A stretch of 64,000 nucleotides of DNA from Acidipropionibacterium sp. (GTDB taxonomy: Bacteria; Actinomycetota; Actinomycetes; Propionibacteriales; Propionibacteriaceae), in assembly GCA_022647765.1 (NCBI GenBank), contig JALCLH010000001.1, forward strand, positions 163,480 to 227,479, given 5' to 3'. How positions within the stretch are numbered: position 1 is the stretch's first letter; the number at the start of each line of letters is the position of its first letter. The position numbers and the translations under genes were made by a program. Below, in pieces: positions 1 to 7,271 of this stretch. The notes under the pieces were generated by a model. The model saw only the letters and a program-made list of their open reading frames with translations, had not been told where the DNA came from and searched no databases.

Positions 1-528
1 GCGACTCGCCCCGATGTCGTCGTGATGGATCTCAGGATTCCCGAACCCGACGGCGCCGCCTGCACCCAGATCCTTACCAGCGAGTTCCCCCAGATGCAGG
101 TTCTGGTGATCAGCGCCTCGGGCGAGAGCGAGGACGTGCTGCGCGCCACCAAGGCCGGGGCCCGCGGCTACCTGGTGAAGTCCGCCACGCGGGCCGAGCT
201 CATCGACGGGGTGCGCCGCACCGCCGAGGGGGACGCCGTCTTCACTCCCGGGCTGGCCGGACTGGTGCTGGGCGAGTTCCGCCGGATGGCGACCCGGCGC
301 GACGAGCCCGAGCCTGAGTCCTCATCCCGGCTGACCGCCCGCGAGACCGAGGTGCTGCGCCGGGTCGCCCAGGGAATGGCCTACCGCGAGATCGCCGAGG
401 AGCTGGTGCTCTCTCACCGGACCGTGCAGAACCATGTCCAGAACGTGCTGCGCAAGCTGCATCTTCACAACCGGGTCGAACTCACCCTCTACGCCCTGGA
501 GAACGGTCTGGTTGAGGCTCAGGAGTGA
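1..528 (+). CDS. LuxR/NarL-family response regulator, 5' end outside window
   Basis: This is the C-terminal part of a two-component response regulator that binds DNA after phosphorylation by a histidine kinase not present here. The reading frame is open from base 1, so the start lies upstream. The first ten codons end in VVVMD, whose Asp is the likely phospho-acceptor, followed by the usual receiver sequence with GARGYLVKS (the conserved Lys). A LuxR-type helix-turn-helix follows a linker: LTARETEVLRRVAQGMAYRE, then the recognition-helix region around SHRTVQNHVQNVLRKL. An IS110-family element lies directly after the stop codon and separates this gene from aroG. The family is clear; the regulated process is unknown. 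Confidence 0.9.
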   Translation, partial: ATRPDVVVMDLRIPEPDGAACTQILTSEFPQMQVLVISASGESEDVLRATKAGARGYLVKSATRAELIDGVRRTAEGDAVFTPGLAGLVLGEFRRMATRRDEPEPESSSRLTARETEVLRRVAQGMAYREIAEELVLSHRTVQNHVQNVLRKLHLHNRVELTLYALENGLVEAQE

Positions 529-565
529 TCCGGTGGGTGAACATTTCACTCTGTAAGTCTGGTGG

Positions 566-800
566 TGGTCGGTCTGGGACCGACTGGCAGGCTGGGTGTC
601 GTCACCGGATGCCTGGACGTGACCCCATATCACTCCGGCCCCCACACAATAGGGGTGCCCATTAGGCGATGTGTCCATCCAGGCCCCCGATGACGGCACC
701 GGCCCGCCCGACCGCGGTGACCTGATAGAAGCCCGTCCACCCCCACCCCTGGTGGGAGCGTGACTGATTACAGAGTTGCCCCGCGATCACACCGTACGAG
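566..800 (+). ncRNA. candidate IS110 bridge RNA
   Basis: The non-coding left end of the element has the layout described for the IS621 bridge RNA. A 5' hairpin sits at 568-584 (7-bp perfect stem). A target loop is closed by 611-617/678-684 and has an apical hairpin at 637-659. A donor loop is closed by 715-720/787-794 (one bulge) and has an apical hairpin at 742-756. Guide matches lie where the model predicts: 626-632 resembles the left flank 542-548 (6 of 7); 662-671 is the perfect complement of right flank 1959-1968; 725-732 equals right end 1952-1959; 768-776 is the perfect complement of left end 548-556. The 3' end is uncertain and the RNA has not been shown to exist. Confidence 0.7.
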
Positions 801-848
801 CCGGCGCCGACAGCGACACCGTTCTCAACAATTCGAGGAGCATCGCCA

Positions 849-1946
849 ATGCCCAGTATGCAACCCATCACCGCAGACCGCTACCGGTGGATCGTGGGCA
901 TCGACACCCACGCCGCCACCCACTCCTACGCGGTCTTGGACACCACCACCGGCCGCATCACCGACCAGCAGACCTTCCCCACACACCCGGCCGGACTGGC
1001 CCGGGCCCTCGACTGGATCGGGCGGCGCACCAGCACCGGACCAGACCAGGTCCTGATCTCGGCCGAGTGCACCGGCTCCTACGGGGCCACCGTCGCCGAC
1101 CGGCTCACCGGGGCCGGCTACCGGGTCACCGAGGCCCCCACCCCGCATCGGGCCGGGGGCCCCAAGACCGACCCGATCGACGCGGTCGCCGCAGCCTCCA
1201 GTGCCGCGGCCGCGCTGATGTCCCGGTTGCGGGACTGGCGCTCGGGCCAGACCGGCCAGGGCCTGGAGGTCCTCACCTGCGCCCGCGAGCAGATGAACCA
1301 CGAGCGCAGTGCCGCGATCTGCACCCTGACCGGCCTGCTGCGCCGCTTCGACCTGGGCGCCGATGCCCGCCACACGTTGACCGGCACCCAGATCGCGGAG
1401 GTGGCCCGCTGGCGCGAGCGTGCCGGTGACCGGATCGGGGAGGCGACCGCGCGCGCCGAGGCCGTGCGCCTGGCCAGGCGGGTCACCGACCTTGATGCGC
1501 AGTTGAAGACCAACCTGGCCGCCATCGACGGCCTGGTGGGTGCGGTGGCCCCCGAACTGTTGGACCTGTTCGGGGTGGGCCCGGTCAGTGCCGCGGTGAT
1601 CATCTCGGCGTGGTCGCGTCCGGGACGGATCCGCAGTGAGGCGGGGTTCGCCGCGCTGGCCGGGGTCTCTCCGGTGGCGGCGTCGTCGGGTAAGACGGTG
1701 CGCTACCGGTTGAACCGGGGCGGGGATCGCAGACTGAACGCCGCCCTGTATCGGATCGTGATGACTCGGGCCAGGGGGGATCAGGCGACCCGGGAGTATG
1801 TGGAGCGGCGCACCAGGCAGGGTCGGACTCGTACTGAGATCTGGAGGTGCTTGAAGCGGTATGTGGCCCGCAGTATCTGGAGGTTGTTGAACCGTGCACA
1901 CCCGGTCTGCGCTGATGAGCCGGCACAGGTGGTGGCAGCGGCTTGA
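849..1946 (+). CDS. IS110-family DEDD recombinase/transposase
   Basis: This 365-residue recombinase excises and inserts the element through a circular intermediate, guided in characterised relatives by a bridge RNA. The N-terminal RuvC-like domain shows GIDTHA (Asp), the Glu of SAECTGSYG and the pair of Asp in KTDPID. The C-terminal Tnp_20 domain contains GVGPVSAAVI, FAALAGVSPVAASSG with the candidate catalytic Ser, and YRLNRGGDRRLNAALY. The start at 849 follows a GAGGAG ribosome-binding site with 8 nt spacing. The non-coding space lies upstream, which places it in the IS110 rather than the IS1111 group. The frame is intact, so the copy could be active. Confidence 0.93.
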   Translation: MPSMQPITADRYRWIVGIDTHAATHSYAVLDTTTGRITDQQTFPTHPAGLARALDWIGRRTSTGPDQVLISAECTGSYGATVADRLTGAGYRVTEAPTPHRAGGPKTDPIDAVAAASSAAAALMSRLRDWRSGQTGQGLEVLTCAREQMNHERSAAICTLTGLLRRFDLGADARHTLTGTQIAEVARWRERAGDRIGEATARAEAVRLARRVTDLDAQLKTNLAAIDGLVGAVAPELLDLFGVGPVSAAVIISAWSRPGRIRSEAGFAALAGVSPVAASSGKTVRYRLNRGGDRRLNAALYRIVMTRARGDQATREYVERRTRQGRTRTEIWRCLKRYVARSIWRLLNRAHPVCADEPAQVVAAA

Positions 1947-1948
1947 CA
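1943..1948 (+). promoter_or_regulatory. outward -35 box at IS right end (circle-junction promoter half)
   Basis: A perfect TTGACA overlaps the recombinase stop codon and points out of the element. If the ends join as proposed (1958, CA, 549), it lies exactly 17 bp before TAAGTC at 554-559. Transcription would then begin near 566, at the base of the first bridge-RNA hairpin. In the integrated copy no comparable -35 lies 17 bp before 554. This is inference from geometry; the -10 match is only partial. Confidence 0.55.
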
Positions 1949-2106
1949 GACATAGAAGCATCGCCTAAGGGCCGGTACGCCACAGGATCTGTCGAAACAG
2001 GCCGTTACGCGAGTGATTGGTGCACTTCATCTCTCCGACACACCCTCTCACCCGGTCTCGTTGCGCCGACAGGCGAGCCGACTGAGGGAGCCGCCGCGAA
2101 TCCGGG

Positions 2107-2112
2107 TAGGCT
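2107..2112 (+). promoter_or_regulatory. -10 box of aroG (leaderless)
   Basis: TAGGCT lies 7 nt before the ATG of aroG and no ribosome-binding site is present, so transcription probably starts at or beside the start codon. Between the IS right junction (1960) and this box I see about 145 bp without a gene. Confidence 0.6.
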
Positions 2113-2119
2113 CACGGCC

Positions 2120-3514
2120 ATGCTTCACGGTGTTCCCAGTCTCGCATCCCTGCACGCCTTGCCACAGATGCAGCAGCCGAGCTATCCGGACCCGGCAGAG
2201 GTGGACCGTGTGGTCGCCGCGCTGCGCAAGCTTCCCCCGCTGGTCTTCGCCGGGGAGTGCGACGACCTGCGCGACAAGCTCGCGGCGGTCGCCGAGGGCC
2301 GCGGCTTCCTGCTCCAGGGCGGGGACTGCGCCGAGACCTTCGCCGGAGTCAACGCCGACAACATCAAGGGCAAGCTGCGCGTCCTGCTGTCGATGGCGGT
2401 GGTGATGACCTACGGGGCCCAGGTGCCGGTAGTCAAGGTCGGCCGGATCGCCGGCCAGTATGCCAAGCCCCGCTCCCGCGACACCGAGACCCGTAACGGC
2501 CTCACCCTGCCCAGCTACCGGGGGGACGCCGTCAACGGCTTCGAGTTCACCCCCGAGTCCCGGGTCCACGACCCGCGGCGCCTGATGCGGATCTACAACG
2601 CCTCGGCGTCCACCCTCAACCTGGTGCGCGCCTTCGTCAAGGGCGGATTCGCCGACCTGCGGGGGATCAACGCCTGGAACGCCGATTTCGTTCGCAACTC
2701 CAACGTGGAGACCCGCTACGAGGTGATGGCCGGCGAGATCGAGCGGGCGCTGGCCTTCATGATGGCCTGCGGCGTCGACGACGACCAGATCAGCACGGTC
2801 GACTTCTACGCCAGCCACGAGGCCCTGCTGCTCGACTACGAGCACGCCATGACCCGGATCGACTCGCGCACCCAGCTGCCCTACGACACCTCCGGGCACC
2901 TGCTGTGGATCGGAGAGCGGACCCGCCGCACCGACGGGGCCCACGTCGCCTTCATGTCCTCGATCCGCAACCCGATCGGGATCAAGCTCGGGCCGTCCAC
3001 CACCGGCGAGGAGGCGAACAGGATCGCAGATCTGCTCGACCCGGACCGGATCCCCGGGCGGATCACTTTCATCACCCGGATGGGCGCCGGCAAGATCCGC
3101 GAGAAGCTCCCCCCGATCATCAAGGCGGTGGAGGCCACCGGCCGCAAGGTGGTGTGGAGCTGCGACCCGATGCACGGCAACACCTTCGAGGCCGCCAATG
3201 GCTTCAAGACCAGGTCCTTCACCGATGTGTGCGCCGAGGTCAACGCCTTCTTCGATGTGCACGAGGCGCTCGGCACCTGGCCCGGAGGGGTCCACGTCGA
3301 ACTCACCGGCGACGACGTCACCGAGTGTCTGGGCGGCGTCGACGCCCTCGACGAGGCCGATCTCGCGGACCGCTACGAGACCGCCTGCGACCCGCGGCTG
3401 AACCGCAATCAGTCCCTCGAACTGGCCTTCATGATCGCCGAGCGGCTCTCCGACGGGCGGATCAAGCGCAAGGCGGTCAGCCCGCTGGAGCCCTACCGCG
3501 GCCTGGACATGTGA
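2120..3514 (+). CDS. aroG: class II 3-deoxy-D-arabino-heptulosonate 7-phosphate synthase
   Basis: This enzyme condenses phosphoenolpyruvate with erythrose 4-phosphate, the first step of the shikimate pathway. The 464-residue protein has the length of mycobacterial and plant class II enzymes. Visible motifs are FLLQGGDCAETF, KVGRIAGQYAKPRS, SSIRNPIGIKLGPST, ITRMGAGKIREKLPP, WSCDPMHGNT and the Glu/Asp metal region near HVELTGDDVTEC. An in-frame start exists upstream, but the ATG at 2120 gives the family length and follows a -10 box at leaderless spacing. It lies near a pknL-like kinase and a prenyl diphosphate synthase, as in Mycobacterium tuberculosis. Confidence 0.95.
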   Translation: MLHGVPSLASLHALPQMQQPSYPDPAEVDRVVAALRKLPPLVFAGECDDLRDKLAAVAEGRGFLLQGGDCAETFAGVNADNIKGKLRVLLSMAVVMTYGAQVPVVKVGRIAGQYAKPRSRDTETRNGLTLPSYRGDAVNGFEFTPESRVHDPRRLMRIYNASASTLNLVRAFVKGGFADLRGINAWNADFVRNSNVETRYEVMAGEIERALAFMMACGVDDDQISTVDFYASHEALLLDYEHAMTRIDSRTQLPYDTSGHLLWIGERTRRTDGAHVAFMSSIRNPIGIKLGPSTTGEEANRIADLLDPDRIPGRITFITRMGAGKIREKLPPIIKAVEATGRKVVWSCDPMHGNTFEAANGFKTRSFTDVCAEVNAFFDVHEALGTWPGGVHVELTGDDVTECLGGVDALDEADLADRYETACDPRLNRNQSLELAFMIAERLSDGRIKRKAVSPLEPYRGLDM

Positions 3515-3518
3515 GCGA

Positions 3519-3557
3519 GCGTCCCCCGATACCGCCGAACCGGTTGTCGGGGGACGC
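3519..3557 (+). terminator. hairpin terminator after aroG
   Basis: An 11-bp perfect GC-rich stem (3519-3529 with 3547-3557) begins 5 bp after the aroG stop codon. It has no U-rich tail, like most stem structures in this window. Confidence 0.65.
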
Positions 3558-3578
3558 CGTTGAAGCCAGACTGGGGCC

Positions 3579-4226
3579 ATGAGGATCACACATCTGGGAC
3601 ACTCCTGCATTCTGGTCGAGGCCGCCGACGCCCGGATTCTCATCGACCCGGGCAACTTCTCCGAGGAATGGCACGGTCTGACGGATCTGACCGCCATCCT
3701 GGTCACCCACGCCCACCCCGACCATGTGGACCCCGAGCACATCGCGGACCTGGTCGACGCCAACTCCGGTGCGCTGTGCCGCGCCGAGGCCGGAGCGGTG
3801 GCGGCGGTGCCGCAGCTGGACGCCGACCCGATCATGCCCGGGGACGTGATGGAGGTGGGCGGCGCCACCATCCAGGCGGTCGGCGGCCAGCACGCCATCA
3901 TCCACCGCGACATACCGGCCATCGGCAATGTCGGCTATGTCATCGGTGAGGGGCTCGGCACCATCCTGTTCCACCCCGGCGACGAGCTCGACGAGATCCC
4001 GCACGGCGTCGACGTGCTGGCCTGCCCGGCCTATGGTCCGTGGGCGGCGATGAAGGAGACCGTCGACTTCGTGCGGGCGGTGGGGGCGCGGCACGGGTTC
4101 CTGATCCACGACCGGCTGCTCAACGAGCGGGGCCGGGCGCTGGCCTACGAGCGTCACGACTCGATGAGCGACACGATCTTCCACGACCTCCAGATCGGGC
4201 AGGCCTGGGAGGTTCCGGCGCGCTGA
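3579..4226 (+). CDS. UlaG-like metallo-beta-lactamase-fold hydrolase
   Basis: The 215-residue protein belongs to the small UlaG-type branch of the metallo-beta-lactamase fold. The N-terminus MRITHLGHSCILVE is typical, and the metal site THAHPDHVD (HxHxDH, about residues 48-53) is complete. Further ligand regions are GGQHAIIH, LFHPGDEL and the C-terminal FLIHDRLLN. UlaG acts on L-ascorbate 6-phosphate, but many relatives have unknown substrates and nothing nearby suggests one. It is separated from aroG by a terminator hairpin and converges with the exporter downstream, leaving only 16 bp between stop codons. Confidence 0.85.
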   Translation: MRITHLGHSCILVEAADARILIDPGNFSEEWHGLTDLTAILVTHAHPDHVDPEHIADLVDANSGALCRAEAGAVAAVPQLDADPIMPGDVMEVGGATIQAVGGQHAIIHRDIPAIGNVGYVIGEGLGTILFHPGDELDEIPHGVDVLACPAYGPWAAMKETVDFVRAVGARHGFLIHDRLLNERGRALAYERHDSMSDTIFHDLQIGQAWEVPAR

Positions 4227-4242
4227 ACGCCCGGTGCCGACT

Positions 4243-5193
4243 TCAGCTTGCGGTGGCCAGCTCGTCGGGGCGGGCCGTCTCCCCGGGCTGATTCGGGGCG
4301 GCCCGGTTCGCGGAGGGCCGGACCGCGACGCGATGCCGGCGCGGCTGGTGCACCACCAGCACCATCGCCGCCAGGATCGCCGCCGCGCCGAGCACGATCG
4401 AGACGGTGAGCGGTTCCCCGCCCAGCCCGATGCCGAAGACGGCGCCCCACAGCGGCTCGGTGCACATCAGGATCGCGGCCCGGGTGGTGTCGACCCGCGC
4501 CTGGGCCCAGCTCTGCAGGAAGGCCACGACGGCGGTGCAGATCAGTCCGAGGTAGAGCACGACGAGCCACTCGCGCGGGGTCGAGGCGACCTTGATGCCT
4601 CCCGGGGCGGCCGCGATCAGGCAGACGGCCGCAGCACCGACGGTCTGGTACAGGCCCAGCGACATCGCCGTGCGCGGGGCGGCGACCCGTCCCAGGACGA
4701 GGATCTGACCGGCGTAGCAGACCGCGGAGGCCAGGGTGAGCAGCTCCCCGATCCCGATGCTGAGATCCGACGGGTTGAGGGCCAGGCCGGCCAGTCCGAG
4801 GGTGGCCATGATGACCGCCATCCAGACCCGCCGGGGAATCCGCCCGCCGAACAGGACGGCGCCCAGCAGCGGGGTGACGACGACGTACAGCCCGGCGATG
4901 AAGCCGCTCACCGAGGCGGGGGTCGAACTCAGGCCGACTCCCTGCAGTACCTGGCCGAGGCCGAACAGGACGCCGGTCAGCAGGCCCCCGAGGACGGTGC
5001 GCCGGTCGGCGGCCCAGGCCTTGGGCATCAGGATGCCGAAGGCCAGCAGGGCCACCCCGAAGCGGTTGGCCAGCAGATCGGTCGGCGACAGGCTGGCGTA
5101 GGCGTCCTTCGTCACGATCAGGGTGGACCCCCACATGACCGCCATGAGAAGAAGCGCCGCGGGCGCCAGACGAGAAGAACGATTTTCAGCCAT
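4243..5193 (-). CDS. EamA/DMT-superfamily transporter
   Basis: A 316-residue inner-membrane protein with about ten hydrophobic segments in two EamA repeats: one from LAPAALLLMAVMWGSTLIV, the second from LSIGIGELLTLASAVCYAGQ. The family mostly exports metabolites or amino-acid-related compounds; the substrate here is unknown. Two in-frame ATGs are available. I prefer the one at 5193 because TAGCAT lies exactly 7 nt before it, the spacing seen at other leaderless genes here; the ATG at 5202 overlaps that box. Two related palindromes upstream suggest a dedicated repressor. Confidence 0.87.
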   Translation of the reverse strand: MAENRSSRLAPAALLLMAVMWGSTLIVTKDAYASLSPTDLLANRFGVALLAFGILMPKAWAADRRTVLGGLLTGVLFGLGQVLQGVGLSSTPASVSGFIAGLYVVVTPLLGAVLFGGRIPRRVWMAVIMATLGLAGLALNPSDLSIGIGELLTLASAVCYAGQILVLGRVAAPRTAMSLGLYQTVGAAAVCLIAAAPGGIKVASTPREWLVVLYLGLICTAVVAFLQSWAQARVDTTRAAILMCTEPLWGAVFGIGLGGEPLTVSIVLGAAAILAAMVLVVHQPRRHRVAVRPSANRAAPNQPGETARPDELATAS

Positions 5194-5200
5194 GCCGGCC

Positions 5201-5230
5201 ATGCTAGACGGGAAGATCTCTTCCGATCAA
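5201..5230 (-). promoter_or_regulatory. promoter of the DMT transporter
   Basis: On the minus strand TTGATC (5230-5225) is followed after 18 bp by TAGCAT (5206-5201), which lies 7 nt before the ATG at 5193. A palindrome fills the spacer. Confidence 0.6.
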
Positions 5231-5252
5231 GCCGGTTGACGAGAAGATCTCG
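5211..5252. promoter_or_regulatory. paired palindromic operator candidate
   Basis: Two palindromes share the word GAAGATCTC: GGAAGA-TC-TCTTCC at 5211-5224 and CGAGA-AGA-TCTCG at 5240-5252. The shared words start 31 bp apart, about three helical turns. The first fills the space between -10 and -35 of the DMT transporter promoter and the second lies just upstream of the -35, a typical repressor arrangement. No regulator gene lies next to it. Confidence 0.5.
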
Positions 5253-5286
5253 TGAACATGATCTGAACTACCGGATGAATGAGCGT

Positions 5287-6675
5287 CTAGGAGGGGTTCT
5301 GTGCGGGATTCTCCTGTCCGGGTGTGGCTCGGGCGATGATCGTGGTCGCCGGGGCGGCGTCCGCGGAGGTGCGCAGGGAGACCCCGAACTGGTAGGCCAT
5401 CACCCCCACAGCGATGGCGAGCGCGGAGATGAGCAGCATGATCACCAGGCCGCGCGGCCCATGACGATCCGGCTCACGGTGATTCTGGGCGGCGTGGCTC
5501 CGGGGCTGAGTCGGCCGACGGACCGGGATGGCGTGCGGGGGGCGGGCGGTGCCCGGGTGCCGGGCCGGCTGGGAGGCGCGGTGGGAGACGTCGACCCGGG
5601 TCCGCGCCGTCGGCTGGGGCCGTGTGGCAGCCAGGGGCGCCCGGTAGTCCACCGGGGAGACCGGCGTCCCGGTCTGTCCCACCGGATTCAGACGCCGGGT
5701 GGGCGCGGGCACCGGGCTGGTGGCCAGTTCGGGGCCCCCGCCGCGGTGCATCAGCGCGGTGATGGCCGGATCCTCGACGCGACCGCGGGCCAGCGAGGAG
5801 CGGACCGACCGGAGCAGGCCGAGCAGGGCCCGGCCGTCGGCCGGGCGCTCGCGGGGATCGCGCGCGGTGCAGGTGCGCACCAGCGCGTCGAGGTAGCCGG
5901 GAATGGCCTTCGCCAGCTCCCGTCCCTTGGCGCCGCCGTGCTCCGACAGCCAGACCGAGGGGGCCGGGACGTCCTCGTTCACATGCGCCCAGGCCACCTG
6001 GATCGGCGTCTCCCCGGTGTGCGGCTTGCGCCCGGTGAGCATCTCGAAGAGCACGATCCCGGTGGAGTAGATGTCGGAACGCTCGTCGGCGTGGTCCTTG
6101 ACCACCAGCTCGGGCGGGAGGTAGCTGACGGTGCCGACCAGCACCCCCTTGCTGGCCGAGACCGAGTGATTGGTGACGGCCCTGGCCAGCCCGAAGTCCG
6201 CGACCTTGATCTGCCTGCGGTCCGAGATGAGGACGTTCTCCGGCTTGATGTCGCGGTGCACCAGACCGTTCTCATGGGCGCTGGCCAGCGCCGAGACCAC
6301 CGGCTCCAGCAGGTCGATCGCCCTCAGCGGGGGCAGCGGGGCCTCCTGGGCGATGACATGGCGCAGGGTGCAGCCGGGCACGTACTCCATCACGATGTAG
6401 GGCCGCGAGTTGTCGCTGCCCTGATCGAAGACGCTGACCACATGCGGGTTGACCAGCCGCGCGGCCGCCTTGGCCTCCAGGTCGAACTTGCGGGCGAAGG
6501 CCACGTCCTCGGCCAGCTCCTCGTGCATCACCTTGACCGCGACGACGCGCATCAGGTGGCGGTCCTGGGCGCGGTAGACGGTGGCCATCCCGCCGCGCGC
6601 CACCCTGGAGGTGATCTCGTAGCGACCGCCGAGAACGCGACCCACCAAGGGGTCGGTGCTCACAGTCATGCTCAC
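5287..6675 (-). CDS. pknL: PknL-like serine/threonine protein kinase, one membrane span
   Basis: This 462-residue Hanks-type kinase has a complete catalytic domain in roughly residues 18-285: glycine loop RVARGGMATVY, VVAVKVM (Lys), HRDIKPENV, VADFGLA and activation segment VGTVSYLPPE. A proline- and arginine-rich linker leads to one membrane span (GLVIMLLISALAIAVGVMAY) and a short outer tail of about 35 residues. PASTA repeats are absent, unlike PknB. The neighbourhood with aroG and idsA matches M. tuberculosis pknL, which supports the name. The start is GTG at 6675; an in-frame ATG at 6669 is an alternative. Confidence 0.9.
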   Translation of the reverse strand: MSMTVSTDPLVGRVLGGRYEITSRVARGGMATVYRAQDRHLMRVVAVKVMHEELAEDVAFARKFDLEAKAAARLVNPHVVSVFDQGSDNSRPYIVMEYVPGCTLRHVIAQEAPLPPLRAIDLLEPVVSALASAHENGLVHRDIKPENVLISDRRQIKVADFGLARAVTNHSVSASKGVLVGTVSYLPPELVVKDHADERSDIYSTGIVLFEMLTGRKPHTGETPIQVAWAHVNEDVPAPSVWLSEHGGAKGRELAKAIPGYLDALVRTCTARDPRERPADGRALLGLLRSVRSSLARGRVEDPAITALMHRGGGPELATSPVPAPTRRLNPVGQTGTPVSPVDYRAPLAATRPQPTARTRVDVSHRASQPARHPGTARPPHAIPVRRPTQPRSHAAQNHREPDRHGPRGLVIMLLISALAIAVGVMAYQFGVSLRTSADAAPATTIIARATPGQENPAQNPS

Positions 6676-6822
6676 AATTGCCTCACAACACGGTCGAGGG
6701 GGAAGGAAGAGGCCGTGTTCGCCTGTGCTGAGAAGTCTAGGACCTCCGGTGCCGAAGACCTCGGCGAAGCGGTCCGGCGGCGAGTCCCGCCGGACGGGTC
6801 TGCGGCGGGGTCCCCGGTCGGC

Positions 6823-7268
6823 TCAGCCCATGCCCTGCTGATAGAGCCGGTAGCCCTCCCCGGTGTGCTCGAAACACAGCGTCCAGGGCCGTGTGCCGGC
6901 GGTGATGCCGCGCTTCGGCTCGGCCGTCGTGGTGATCGTGAGGTGGTAGCAGTCCAGGTCCACGCCGGCCTGGGAGGCCGGCAGTTTCGTGACCTCGCCC
7001 AGGTTCTTGTACCCGGTGAGCTTCGGGGTGTCGCACCAGGCCCAGGTGGAGGCCGCGGTGAGCTCCTGGGTGACGGCGCAGTCGCCGGACTTCGCGGCGT
7101 CCAGGTAGCTGCGCACCACGTCTTGCGAGCTCGCGCTGGCCGGCGGCAGGGTGGGGAGGGCGTCGCGGTCTTCCGGCCGCCCGAGCAGCCGGAGACGGCT
7201 GTGACCGCCAGGGCGACGCCGAGGGCGCCGACGAGTGCCCGGAGGCCGGGCGAGATGACGGTTCTCAT
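6823..7268 (-). CDS. putative lipoprotein, frameshifted near 7155
   Basis: The N-terminus MRTVISPGLRALVGALGVAL ends in the lipobox VSGC, so the product should be exported and lipid-anchored. After about 37 codons the frame changes: the continuation (TLPPASASSQDVVRSYLDAA, then a CDTPKLTGYKNLGEVT region to YQQGMG) is in another frame. Restoring one base in the C-rich stretch around 7152-7158 gives 148 residues. I do not recognise the mature domain. It starts 3 bp after the idsA stop codon, so the two are probably co-transcribed, with the kinase 147 bp further on. Confidence 0.75.
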
Positions 7269-7271
7269 TGG

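Larger units (their letters stand above)
547..1960 (+). mobile_element. IS110-family insertion sequence with CA core at both ends
   Basis: The element carries one DEDD recombinase gene and, as usual for IS110, has no terminal inverted repeats. I placed the ends by matching segments of the long left non-coding region to both junctions: 725-732 equals 1952-1959 (right end), and 768-776 is the reverse complement of 548-556 (left end). Both junctions then share the dinucleotide CA (547-548 and 1959-1960), the expected core. The element proper is 549-1958. The reconstructed empty site joins ...ACATTT, CA, TCGCCTAAGGG.... The family call is secure. The exact ends are inference, but four guide matches agree with them. 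Confidence 0.75.

Noticed and set aside
1943..2119. Longer aroG start at 1943 with 59 extra residues
   Set aside because: The extension would begin inside the insertion sequence, is not conserved-looking, and the ATG at 2120 has the -10 box at leaderless spacing.
2048..3928. A 626-codon minus-strand frame across aroG
   Set aside because: Complete antisense overlap with a conserved gene and low-complexity composition; a shadow frame.
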